NCBI GenBank assembly: GCA_002842495.1
Contig: PHDB01000002.1
Span: forward strand, 62,001-126,000
Source of the DNA: Bacteroidetes bacterium HGW-Bacteroidetes-6
GTDB taxonomy: Bacteria; Bacteroidota; Bacteroidia; Bacteroidales; DTU049
Reading direction: 5' to 3'
Length of the DNA: 64,000 nt
Made by a program: the position numbers and the translations under genes. Shown here in pieces: positions 17,242 to 25,815 of this stretch. Under the pieces are notes generated by a model. It saw only the letters and a program-made list of their open reading frames with translations, searched no databases and was not told the DNA's origin. How positions within the stretch are numbered: the first letter of the stretch is position 1; each line of letters begins with the position of its first letter.

Positions 17242-18531
17242 TTAAACAGCGGACCCTTTTTTCCCAAACAGGTGGTTGTAGATTAGCAAGCCAATCATCG
17301 AAATAACTCCAATGGCGCTGAACGAAAGCCACAAAGCTGAAGGATTGTTGTTGTTGTCAATAAAATGCACATACAATGTGGCGCCTAAAATTCCTCCAAC
17401 ACCGCTTCCTATAACACCATACAGGAACGAGTAGCCCAAATACAGCGCCTTTTTGTCGGGTGGGGCAATCAGTCCGATATACGAAATGAATTTCGGGTGA
17501 GCAACCATTTCGCCGACCGTGAAAATCATTATTCCAGCAACAAAAACCCAGGCCGATGCAGAAATAGCAAGAATGGCCATTCCAAGAGTTCCGAAGCCAA
17601 TTCCGATAATCATTGTAGGCAGCGCTTTTGTTTTTCGAACCAAAGCCGAAACTACCAGTTGCAGTGCAATGATTACTCCGGCATTAACAACAGTAACATG
17701 CTCGGCTTCGAATTTCCAGTTCGGATTTTCGGTAAAAAGTGTCAAAAAGTTATTTACAGCAACGTTCACGGGCTCCATATTCATATGCTCGGTAACATAC
17801 CAAAGAACCGTGTCATACATTTGAAAATAAAGCACCCAAAACAAAGAGTAAATTACAATTAGGGTAATGAAACGCACGTTTTTGAGAACAAGCACCATTT
17901 CGGAAAGCGTTTGAACAATGCTTTTGGTACTTTTAGGTCGTGGAGGCTCTTTAAATGTAAGTAAATTGAAAAAAAACAGCCATCCTGTACCCACTGCGGC
18001 CATAATAAAAATATAATTCCAACCTATTCCCTTAAGCCATGGAATCAAAAAAAGAGGAAAAACAAATGCACCCAGATTTATTGACCAGTAATAGATTCCA
18101 AACCCCAGTGATGATGTCTTTTCATCGGTTACACGTGCAATAGTTCCCGAAATTAATGGTTTAAACAATCCTGCACCTGTAGCCATCAGTAAAAGACAAA
18201 GAAACACTGCTGTATAAGAAGTAACCATACCAGTGAAAGCATATCCCGAACTCATAAGCACAAAAGCCAGTGAAAGCACTTTTTTATAGCCATAACGGTC
18301 GGCTATAGCTCCTGCGAGAATAGGAAGAAAATAAAGCAAAGGTGTGATGGTGCTTTTTATTGCGCCAATTCCCTCTTTGCTAAAACCCAAACCTCCGTCG
18401 GAAGTACTCATGGCAAGGTAAACCGAGAGAACCGACATCACTCCATAGTAGGAGCCACGCTCAAAAAACTCCATTACAATTACTGTGTAAAAATTGCGTG
18501 GAAACGAGCGTAGTGTTTTTGTTAAACCCAT
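17242..18531 (-). CDS. POT-family (proton-dependent peptide) MFS transporter
   Basis: 429 residues with about 12 membrane helices. The first helix carries the proton-coupling motif ExxER followed by an aromatic pair (EFFERGSYYG), the signature of peptide transporters of the POT/PTR2 family. It is followed by GAIADRYGYKKVL, the MFS motif between helices 2 and 3, and by GFGIYYWSINLGAF on helix 5. The C-terminus is GKKGSAV. It should import di-/tripeptides with protons. The divergent parts and shorter length leave open another POT substrate. It lies 41 bases downstream of pepT on the same strand, so uptake and cleavage of tripeptides may be co-expressed. Confidence 0.85.
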   Translation of the reverse strand: MGLTKTLRSFPRNFYTVIVMEFFERGSYYGVMSVLSVYLAMSTSDGGLGFSKEGIGAIKSTITPLLYFLPILAGAIADRYGYKKVLSLAFVLMSSGYAFTGMVTSYTAVFLCLLLMATGAGLFKPLISGTIARVTDEKTSSLGFGIYYWSINLGAFVFPLFLIPWLKGIGWNYIFIMAAVGTGWLFFFNLLTFKEPPRPKSTKSIVQTLSEMVLVLKNVRFITLIVIYSLFWVLYFQMYDTVLWYVTEHMNMEPVNVAVNNFLTLFTENPNWKFEAEHVTVVNAGVIIALQLVVSALVRKTKALPTMIIGIGFGTLGMAILAISASAWVFVAGIMIFTVGEMVAHPKFISYIGLIAPPDKKALYLGYSFLYGVIGSGVGGILGATLYVHFIDNNNNPSALWLSFSAIGVISMIGLLIYNHLFGKKGSAV

Positions 18532-18572
18532 GTATTATTACTGATTGATACTTGTTGAGAAATGCTAAAAAT

Positions 18573-19802
18573 CTATTTCGATGAAATGATAGCGACGATA
18601 TTGAGAACGGTCTCAACAGCTTTCACCATGCTTTCGGCGGCAATAAATTCATGCTTTCCGTGAAAATTGTGACCACCCGCAAACAAATTTGGACAGGGAA
18701 GACCCATATAGCTGAGACGGCTGCCATCAGTGCCACCGCGAATAGGTTTTACATCGGGTTTTACACCCACGTTTTCCATGGCTTGCTTGGCTGTTTCAAC
18801 AATATGAAAAACAGGTTCGATTTGCTCGCGCATGTTATAGTACTGATCTTTAAGCTCAATGCTAAAAACTTCGCGATTGTACTTCTGATTCAAAAATGCT
18901 GCAACCTGCTGAAACTGTTCTTTTCGATGTTCAAAAATACTGCGGCTGTGGTCGCGAATAATATAATTGAGTTCGGCATCTTCTACTGTTGCACTAATGG
19001 CAAGCAAGTGGAAAAACCCCTCGTAATGATCGGTAAATTCCGGACGCTCGTTGATAGGCAGCATTCCCATAAATTCAGCAGCAAGCTGGCCGGCATTCAG
19101 CATTTTGCCCTTGGCATAGCCCGGATGGATGTTGTTCCCTTTAATTTTCACTTTGGCCGACGCTGCGTTGAAGTTTTCGTATTCCAATTCGCCGGGACCA
19201 CTTCCATCGAGGGTATAGGCAAAATCGGCACCAAATTTTTTAACATCGAAGAAGTCGACACCTTTACCAATTTCTTCGTCGGGAGTAAAGCCAATGCGAA
19301 TTTTACCGTGTTTAATTACCGGATTTTTAATCAAATATTCGGCTGCAGTAACAATTTCGGCAATTCCGGCCTTGTCGTCGGCTCCAAGCAATGTAGTTCC
19401 GTCGGTGCAAATAATAGTTTGACCAATATAACGAAGCAGGTCGGGAAAATCGGTCGGGCTAAGCAGAATGTTTTTCTCGGCATTGAGCACAATATCTTTT
19501 CCGTCATAATTTTCGATTTGTCGAGGATTAATCCCATGACCCGGAAGTTCGGTAGCGGTATCCATATGTGCAATAAAACCAATAACCGGAACCTCTCGTT
19601 CTAAATTAGAAGGAATCGTTGCCATCACATATCCGTATTCATCAATACTGACTTCATCGAGGCCAATTTGTTTCAATTCGTCAACAAGCATATTGGCCAA
19701 AACCAGTTGTTTGCTGGTGCTGGGAAAGGTTTCGCTTTCGGGGTCGCTTTGGGTATCAACAGCAACATAACGCAAAAAACGGTCAATTAGAATTTGTTTC
19801 AT
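18573..19802 (-). CDS. pepT: Peptidase T (tripeptide aminopeptidase)
   Basis: 409 residues from ATG 19802 (MKQILIDRFLRYVAVDTQSD); the upstream frame extension is not family-like. An M20 metallopeptidase: zinc ligands sit in GFIAHMDTATEL and LGADDKAGIAEI, the catalytic Glu in TPDEEIGKGVD, and later ligands in YTLDGSGPGELE and the C-terminal GHNFHGKHEFI. RGGTDGSRLSYMGLPCPNLF is also diagnostic. It removes the N-terminal residue from tripeptides in the cytoplasm. It is followed by the POT transporter on the same strand. Confidence 0.95.
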   Translation of the reverse strand: MKQILIDRFLRYVAVDTQSDPESETFPSTSKQLVLANMLVDELKQIGLDEVSIDEYGYVMATIPSNLEREVPVIGFIAHMDTATELPGHGINPRQIENYDGKDIVLNAEKNILLSPTDFPDLLRYIGQTIICTDGTTLLGADDKAGIAEIVTAAEYLIKNPVIKHGKIRIGFTPDEEIGKGVDFFDVKKFGADFAYTLDGSGPGELEYENFNAASAKVKIKGNNIHPGYAKGKMLNAGQLAAEFMGMLPINERPEFTDHYEGFFHLLAISATVEDAELNYIIRDHSRSIFEHRKEQFQQVAAFLNQKYNREVFSIELKDQYYNMREQIEPVFHIVETAKQAMENVGVKPDVKPIRGGTDGSRLSYMGLPCPNLFAGGHNFHGKHEFIAAESMVKAVETVLNIVAIISSK

Positions 19803-19853
19803 CTCTGCAGTATTTAATCCTGCACGAAAATACAAGTTTCGAATGAAATAGAG

Positions 19854-22034
19854 TTATTTAATTTGATTTTTTCGTATTGAAAGTAAAATCCATAATATAA
19901 AAACCAGTAAAATTGAAATGAATGAAACCAACAAAACACTTCGTATCATTGGTGGTTCAAAACTAAAAACTACAGCATGTTCTCCTTCAGGAACCACAAT
20001 ACCCATTTCGGTAAAATTGACGTTTTTTATTTCAATCGGTTCGCCATCGATACTTGCTTTCCAACCAATGTGGTGATTTTGTTGCAAAATCAAAAGAGCC
20101 GCCAGATTTGTGCTAACTTCAAATTCGATTCGATTCGGTGCAAAATGAATACCGATAATTTTGTTTTCCCATAAACTACTATCGAGTTTCCAATTTATCG
20201 ATTCGGGAACATCTGCTGCAACCAAGGAAGAATCTTCGAAAGTCTTGCCCGAGATTTTTATTGCTTCGGGTTTTTCTATATTGCGGCTGAAATAGGCAGT
20301 TGGGTTTTTTATGATAAGCTGCAGAAACCCGGGTAAAGAATCCTGCAAATGTTCGAAGCCGGCCGATTTAAAAGGAGTAAATCCGTCGGCTGCAACCTGT
20401 CGGTTAAATAAATTCAGATTGCGCCAAAAAGGACTCTGGCGGGGAGCCAGCTGTTCGTTTTGTAGAACAGAGCTCTTTGATAATGCGGGAAAAGAATCGG
20501 GAAACTGATTTACAAAAACGTTGGCCTCCGAAAACATAACATCTTCCGAATAAACCGTATATGGAGCGTTTGTTCGCACCGAAAATATCATTTGAAGGGA
20601 TGAAAAAACCAGTATTATTCTGAAAACAGCAATCGTTTTTGAATTTTTGATAATAAGAAATACCGACAAGCCCAACATAATAATGAGTAATATCAAGTCA
20701 ATGGCCAAATGTTGATGTAACGTTGATGTTAAAGAAAAATGAAACAAATCGGTTGATATAAATTGGCGCAACGACAAGTAGTTGTTCGCACGAATCAAAA
20801 CAAGACTTATTGCTGATATAATCAGAGACACAATAAATAATATCTTTAGCGCAGGAGGAAATTGTTTTTTTTCAAAAACAAAGCGGTTTGCTGCCAAAGC
20901 TGCAACTATTACAGCTCCGAATATAAAAAACAACCGAAAAACAGCCGGAAAACGAAACAAATTCAAGGCCGGTAAATAGTAGTAGAAAAACTCCCGGACA
21001 GGCAAAGCACTGCCAACCGAAGCAGTCAGTGCAACAAGACCAAACCAGAAAATGGTACTAATTTCATGTTTCTTCCGGACAAAAATGCCTGCTATAAAAA
21101 AAAGCAAAGCAAATGTGCCAAAATTCGCATTGGCCATAGAAAGGTCGGTATTCAAAGAACTAAAATCGGACAACGCAACCGAGTAGGGCGACAGAAATGA
21201 TATAAATGATTCTACCGAAAACGGCCCAAACAGAGCCATCTGTAAGGTTGTTCCTTCGCCGCGCGACATCCATGAAAGCACTTGATATTCCGATACAAAA
21301 ATGAAAGCTGACATGAGTACAAAAAACAATATCGCCAAAGCGGAATACTGTATTAATTGCCAGAAATGATCTTTTGTACCATTCCGAAACAGCCTAATAA
21401 TGTTTACGATCCACAAAGCAAGAAGCAAATAGACAAGAATAAACGCAAATGCCGGATATCCGCCTGAAAACATCATAAAAAATGCCAGTGCAAAAAACAA
21501 CGCATTGCGCAAAACAGGATGTCGCAACAACAAAATAAATGCATTTACAACAACAGGAAGCCAGGCAGCACTAATAATCCAGGTGAGGTGTTGAGCATTA
21601 CTCACAAAAACACCACACATCATGTAAGCAACAGCGGCTAAAAAAGCAGGTCCGTTTTTTATCCGAAAGCGACGAACCAGATAAAACATTCCCCAGCCGG
21701 CAATGGCAACATGAAGAACAAACTCAAATCCTATCATCCACAAGGGATAGCGCGAAACAGATGCCAAAACAATTGAAACCGGATACCAGAAGCCCGATTG
21801 AGGATCGGCATACATGGGATAACCCAGGTTTTGGTAGGGACACCAGAATGGTATGTTCCCTTCCGAAATATATTGCGACAATAAATGCCTCGAGGGAAAA
21901 TAGTAATCCATGGCATCCCATTTTAGCGGATACATTCCCGACAAAACAGGCCAGAAACCAATTGCTGCAACAAAAGCAATTAGCAAAATCCAGATGGCAT
22001 TTCCCGTAAAAAATCCTTTTATCCGGTGAGGCAT
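19854..22034 (-). CDS. YfhO-family multi-pass membrane protein
   Basis: About 726 residues with some 12 membrane segments and a soluble ~190-residue C-terminal part before a final helix. The start of the mature region (LKWDAMDYYFPSRHLLSQYISEGNIPFWCPYQNLGYPMYADPQSG) is the YfhO-like signature: Asp-rich first loop and NLGYPMYADPQ. The C-terminal region (HHIGWKASIDGEPIEIKNVN, VPEGEHAVVFSFEP) is the conserved beta-domain. YfhO in Firmicutes is linked to glycosylation of lipoteichoic acid; in Bacteroidota the role is unknown but a GT-C glycosyltransferase is likely. The start at ATG 22034 (MPHRIKG) is preferred to TTG 22055. A divergent promoter pair separates it from pepP. Confidence 0.85.
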   Translation of the reverse strand: MPHRIKGFFTGNAIWILLIAFVAAIGFWPVLSGMYPLKWDAMDYYFPSRHLLSQYISEGNIPFWCPYQNLGYPMYADPQSGFWYPVSIVLASVSRYPLWMIGFEFVLHVAIAGWGMFYLVRRFRIKNGPAFLAAVAYMMCGVFVSNAQHLTWIISAAWLPVVVNAFILLLRHPVLRNALFFALAFFMMFSGGYPAFAFILVYLLLALWIVNIIRLFRNGTKDHFWQLIQYSALAILFFVLMSAFIFVSEYQVLSWMSRGEGTTLQMALFGPFSVESFISFLSPYSVALSDFSSLNTDLSMANANFGTFALLFFIAGIFVRKKHEISTIFWFGLVALTASVGSALPVREFFYYYLPALNLFRFPAVFRLFFIFGAVIVAALAANRFVFEKKQFPPALKILFIVSLIISAISLVLIRANNYLSLRQFISTDLFHFSLTSTLHQHLAIDLILLIIMLGLSVFLIIKNSKTIAVFRIILVFSSLQMIFSVRTNAPYTVYSEDVMFSEANVFVNQFPDSFPALSKSSVLQNEQLAPRQSPFWRNLNLFNRQVAADGFTPFKSAGFEHLQDSLPGFLQLIIKNPTAYFSRNIEKPEAIKISGKTFEDSSLVAADVPESINWKLDSSLWENKIIGIHFAPNRIEFEVSTNLAALLILQQNHHIGWKASIDGEPIEIKNVNFTEMGIVVPEGEHAVVFSFEPPMIRSVLLVSFISILLVFILWILLSIRKNQIK

Positions 22035-22052
22035 AGAGGCGATTAATTCAAA

Positions 22053-22060
22053 CAAAAATA
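22053..22060 (-). promoter_or_regulatory. Bacteroidota -7 promoter box for the YfhO-like gene
   Basis: Minus strand TATTTTTG, 19 bases before ATG 22034; one base from the divergent box at 22062. Confidence 0.4.
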
Positions 22061-22061
22061 T

Positions 22062-22069
22062 TACTTTTG
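22062..22069 (+). promoter_or_regulatory. Bacteroidota -7 promoter box for the Xaa-Pro aminopeptidase gene
   Basis: TACTTTTG matches TAnnTTTG, 38 bases before ATG 22107. It is back-to-back with a minus-strand box. Confidence 0.4.
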
Positions 22070-22106
22070 AGGAAATAAACCCTGTTTTCTTTTAAATTCT
22101 TGAGAT

Positions 22107-23501
22107 ATGGAACTTTTTAATAAAAACGTTTACGTTGGTCGCCGCGAACGACTGATGAAAAATAATATGTCGGGAATTGCTCTTTTTATAGGCAATACCG
22201 AAACCCCAATGAATTACCCAGCCAATGGATATCACTTCCGTCAGGATAGTACCTTTTTGTATTTTTTCGGACTCGATATACCGGGATTAGCTGCCATCAT
22301 CGATTTCGACGAAGGTAAACAAATTGTTTTTGGAAACGATGTCGATATTGAAGACATCATCTGGATGGGGCCTCAACCATCTATCAAAGATCTGGCAGCA
22401 AAAGCAGGCATTACGGAAACACTTCCTTTTGCAAAACTGGATGCATATATTGAAAAAGCACTTTCGCAAAAAAAGACAGTCCATTATCTGTCTCCCTATC
22501 GTTCCGAAAATAAAATGATGCTGAACGAATGGCTTCGGATTCCTTTTGGTGAGCTGAAAACACGCTCTAGTGCTGAACTTGCCAGAGCTGTTATTGCTTT
22601 GCGTGCCGTGAAAGATGAGTTCGAGATTGTTGAACTCGAAAAAGCTGCAAAAATCGGATACGACATGCATATGGCTGCTTTCCGCATGGCTCGTCACGGT
22701 CTGGTTGAGCAGGAAATTTGCGGAATTATGGAAGGCATCGCATTGTCGGGTGGAAAAGGACCTTCATTCCCGATTATTCTGTCTGTTCGTGGCGAAACAC
22801 TTCACAACCATTACCACGGAAACACAATGAAAGATGGTGACTTATTGCTCAGCGATGCTGGCGCACAAAGCAATATGTATTATGCTTCGGATTTTACACG
22901 CACCATGCCGGTAAGCGGAAAATTTACCGACAAGCAAAAAGCCATTTATCAAATTGTGCTTGATGCAAACAACCGTGCGCTCGATCTAACCCAACCCGGA
23001 GTCACCTATCAAAGCATTCATCTTGAATCGGCAAAAGTGATTGCTTCAGGATTGACTGCGTTGGGACTTATGAAAGGAAATGTTGACGAAGCCGTTGCTG
23101 CTGGTGCCCACGCGATGTTTTTTCCACATGGACTTGGACACATGATGGGTCTCGATGTACACGACATGGAAGATTTGGGAGAGAATCTGGTTGGATACGA
23201 CGACGAAGTCCAGCGCATCGATCAGTTTGGAACAGCCTACCTGCGTATGGGTCGCCGTTTGCAACCTGGTTTTGTGATGACCGATGAGCCGGGAATTTAT
23301 TTTATTCCGGCATTAATCGATCAGTGGAAAGCCGAGAAGAAATTCGAGTCGTTTATCAATTATGCCGAAGTGGAAAAATACCGTGGCTTTGGTGGTATCC
23401 GCCTCGAAGACGACATTTTGGTGACCGAAACGGGTGGCCGTTTTATAGGGAAACGCCTTCCTATTACCGTTGCTGAAGTAGAAGAAGCCATGAAGAAATA
23501 A
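22107..23501 (+). CDS. Xaa-Pro aminopeptidase (M24 family)
   Basis: 464 residues: an N-terminal creatinase/prolidase-like domain (about 1-175) and a C-terminal pita-bread metallopeptidase domain. Metal ligands are visible in order: LLSDAGAQSNMYYASDFTRTMP (two Asp), GLGHMMGLDVHD (His), MTDEPGIYF (Glu) and GGIRLEDDILVTETG (Glu). It removes N-terminal residues that precede proline. It starts a rightward run with riboflavin synthase 16 bases later, though the two have no obvious functional link. Confidence 0.93.
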   Translation: MELFNKNVYVGRRERLMKNNMSGIALFIGNTETPMNYPANGYHFRQDSTFLYFFGLDIPGLAAIIDFDEGKQIVFGNDVDIEDIIWMGPQPSIKDLAAKAGITETLPFAKLDAYIEKALSQKKTVHYLSPYRSENKMMLNEWLRIPFGELKTRSSAELARAVIALRAVKDEFEIVELEKAAKIGYDMHMAAFRMARHGLVEQEICGIMEGIALSGGKGPSFPIILSVRGETLHNHYHGNTMKDGDLLLSDAGAQSNMYYASDFTRTMPVSGKFTDKQKAIYQIVLDANNRALDLTQPGVTYQSIHLESAKVIASGLTALGLMKGNVDEAVAAGAHAMFFPHGLGHMMGLDVHDMEDLGENLVGYDDEVQRIDQFGTAYLRMGRRLQPGFVMTDEPGIYFIPALIDQWKAEKKFESFINYAEVEKYRGFGGIRLEDDILVTETGGRFIGKRLPITVAEVEEAMKK

Positions 23502-23517
23502 CTCAAAAAGTAAAAAT

Positions 23518-24129
23518 ATGTTTAGCGGAATTGTTGAAGAAATGGGCGAAATAGTAAAAGTAGCCCGCGAAGGAAGCAATATTCATTTCACAGTAAAAAC
23601 ACCATTAACCAAAAAGCTCCGAATCGACCAAAGTATGAGCCACGATGGAGTCTGTCTCACTGTAGTGAAAGTGAAAAAGAAAAAAGAACAATATGTGGTT
23701 ACTGCCATCGACGAAACTCTGAATAAAACGTGCCTCCGCAACTGGGAAAAGGGCTATCAGGTGAATTTAGAGCGCAGTATGAAAGCTGACGGACGTTTCG
23801 ACGGTCATATTGTACAAGGTCATGTCGATCAAACAGCCACATGCCTTAAAGTGGAAGAATTTGACGGCAGCTGGAAATACTGGTTCGAATACGATGCAAG
23901 TCTGAATAATTTCACAGTAACAAAAGGCTCTATTTGTGTGAATGGTGTTAGTCTCACCGTTGTTGACAACGAGGCTGGTAAGTTTTCGGTAGCGATTATT
24001 CCCTATACACAAGAACATACCAATTTTCATAATTTCAAGCCCGGAACTATTGTAAACATCGAATTTGACGTGCTGGGTAAATACATGCACAAGCTACTCG
24101 AGATGTTTTATAAGCCGGAAGCGAAATAA
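23518..24129 (+). CDS. ribE: Riboflavin synthase (alpha subunit)
   Basis: 203 residues made of two similar lumazine-binding half-domains: MFSGIVEEMGEIVKV with MSHDGVCLTVV, and HIVQGHVDQTATCL with GSICVNGVSLTVVD. These duplicated motifs and the exact start MFSGIVE are diagnostic. It dismutates two 6,7-dimethyl-8-ribityllumazine molecules to give riboflavin. Here it sits between pepP and a radical SAM gene, three bases apart from the latter, with no other rib genes nearby and no FMN riboswitch upstream. Confidence 0.96.
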   Translation: MFSGIVEEMGEIVKVAREGSNIHFTVKTPLTKKLRIDQSMSHDGVCLTVVKVKKKKEQYVVTAIDETLNKTCLRNWEKGYQVNLERSMKADGRFDGHIVQGHVDQTATCLKVEEFDGSWKYWFEYDASLNNFTVTKGSICVNGVSLTVVDNEAGKFSVAIIPYTQEHTNFHNFKPGTIVNIEFDVLGKYMHKLLEMFYKPEAK

Positions 24130-24132
24130 AAA

Positions 24133-25416
24133 ATGCAACATCCCCGCAAAACACCCAAGCTTCTTTATGCCCGTGATGATGGAAATTTTTTCGATCATCC
24201 ACATTTGGAAACCATGGGGCGAAGTGGAAACGATATTGTCAGGTTGCAGCCATCCGATTTCATTTTATTGCCAGATGGTTCGGATATTTATTTGTTGAAA
24301 GGCCATTCTCCGATTGGCTTCAATAAACGCACAGGCCGGCCAGAGGTTTTGCGAAACCATACAGCTATTTCGGCTTTTATTGCTCCCGCACACACCCAAA
24401 CTTATCTGGCAGCTTCGCAACAAAAAAAAGATGCTGGTATTTTACCATTATATGCCTATTCGGCTGTTGGATTTCTGGATGGAAAAATGTGGGCAACAGC
24501 ATTGCGAATTGATCCTGATATCCGACAAGATTGCGATCAGTTCGACCAGCGAATTGTAGAAAAAAATGTGGCGGCACTGCGGAAAAAATTCCCGGCAAAC
24601 CGATTGATTGAACATGTTGCGCATTGTGCAACGGCTTATTATTGTCCGGCTGCACGCAATTTTTATCAGTTTCGCTGGGAAGCGCCGCTACCAAGCAGTC
24701 CGGCATGTAATTCGCGATGTATCGGATGTATTTCGTGGCAACCTCCCACTTCGGGCATGATTTCGCCACAAAACAGAATTAACTTTGTTCCAACTCCCGA
24801 CGAAATTGCCGAATTAGCACTATTTCATATTGCCCATGCTCCCAATCCGGTGGTAAGTTTTGGACAAGGCTGCGAAGGCGAACCACTTCATGTTTGGGAA
24901 ACATTGCTCGAATCTATTAAGCTGATTCGCGCCAAAACCAGCAACGGCATTATCAACCTCAACACCAACGGAAGTAAGTCCGACGCGATTGAAAAACTGA
25001 TTGCTGTCGGGCTCGACAGTATCCGTATCAGCATGAATAGTGCACAGGAAGCTTTGTACAATATTTATTACCGCCCAACTAATTATAGCTTTGCCGATCT
25101 GGCCGAAAGTTGTCGCATAACACGTAAAGCCGGAAAATGGGTTTCGCTCAATTATTTTGTTTTTCCGGGTGTAACCGATACCATTGCCGAGGCCGAAGCG
25201 CTGTGTAGCTTTATCGACACGAACCGGCCGAATATGATTCAATGGCGCAACTTTAATATCGATCCCGATTTGTACGGGCGTTTGGCCAAAGATTTTTCCA
25301 AAACCACCACCGGCATTGTCAATATGATAAATATGCTCAAGCAGCGATACCCTAACATGTATCACGGCTATTTCAATCCGGGAAAGGAAATTCAGGAAAG
25401 ATTGATGGGAAAATAA
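24133..25416 (+). CDS. Radical SAM protein of unknown substrate
   Basis: 427 residues. The [4Fe-4S] cluster motif is CNSRCIGCIS (CxxxCxxC) near residue 195. It is followed by VSFGQGCEGEPLH, LNTNGSKSDAIEKL and SIRISMNSAQEALYN, the usual SAM-binding and barrel elements. A ~190-residue N-terminal extension comes before the cluster, with HAHTQTYL-like and CATAYYCPAA segments of unknown role, so the cluster is unusually far into the protein. Three bases separate it from ribE, which suggests one transcript. I cannot assign a reaction. A strong terminator follows. Confidence 0.82.
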   Translation: MQHPRKTPKLLYARDDGNFFDHPHLETMGRSGNDIVRLQPSDFILLPDGSDIYLLKGHSPIGFNKRTGRPEVLRNHTAISAFIAPAHTQTYLAASQQKKDAGILPLYAYSAVGFLDGKMWATALRIDPDIRQDCDQFDQRIVEKNVAALRKKFPANRLIEHVAHCATAYYCPAARNFYQFRWEAPLPSSPACNSRCIGCISWQPPTSGMISPQNRINFVPTPDEIAELALFHIAHAPNPVVSFGQGCEGEPLHVWETLLESIKLIRAKTSNGIINLNTNGSKSDAIEKLIAVGLDSIRISMNSAQEALYNIYYRPTNYSFADLAESCRITRKAGKWVSLNYFVFPGVTDTIAEAEALCSFIDTNRPNMIQWRNFNIDPDLYGRLAKDFSKTTTGIVNMINMLKQRYPNMYHGYFNPGKEIQERLMGK

Positions 25417-25426
25417 TCTGCTTTAA

Positions 25427-25461
25427 AACAAAAATTCAGGACTATGTCCTGAATTTTTGTT
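25427..25461. terminator. Perfect 16-bp hairpin terminator
   Basis: AACAAAAATTCAGGAC (25427-25442) pairs without mismatch with 25446-25461 around a 3-base loop, followed by more Ts. It terminates the radical SAM transcript and, in the other direction, the tRNA transcript. Confidence 0.85.
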
Positions 25462-25466
25462 TTTTG

Positions 25467-25541
25467 TGGGAATTACTGGATTCGAACCAGTGACCCTCTG
25501 CTTGTAAGGCAGATGCTCTGAACCAGCTGAGCTAAACTCCC
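25467..25541 (-). tRNA. tRNA-Val (anticodon UAC)
   Basis: Read on the minus strand it forms a full cloverleaf. Acceptor is GGGAGTT/AATTCCC, the D arm AGCTCAGCTGG, the anticodon stem TCTGC/GCAGA with loop CTTACAA (anticodon TAC), and the T arm CTGG-TTCGAATC-CAG, with discriminator A at 25467. The 3' CCA is not encoded. UAC reads valine GUN codons. It lies alone between the radical SAM gene and mnmG. Confidence 0.96.
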
Positions 25542-25815
25542 GAGCAATATTTTGGAGTGCAAAGGTATAAAAAAAATTGAATTCCGGAAAATATTTTTTC
25601 TTTTTGTGGCATTTTATTTTGCGACCTCCCGAAACGCCCTATTCATGCGGCCTGTAGAAGTAGCTTTCATATTTCGCTTCTGACAAACTTTTTTGCCCTT
25701 GGTTAACCCATTTGTTATCCGAACCAAAAATGAGCGCAAATGTCAAAAAATACAATTTCGATTGCTGGCGAAATTTGCGCTACTAATATTTATTGTTGAA
25801 TATCAGGCTGTTAGG
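25542..25815. other. Gap between tRNA-Val and mnmG with a long-loop inverted repeat
   Basis: No gene is seen in this AT-rich stretch. AGCGCAAAT (25733-25741) pairs with ATTTGCGCT (25773-25781), a 9-bp stem with a 31-base loop. On the minus strand it lies just after the mnmG stop and is followed by a short T run, so it may act as its terminator. Confidence 0.35.

Noticed and set aside
23518-24129. FMN riboswitch upstream of ribE
   Set aside because: Only 16 bases separate it from the previous gene; no RFN element.
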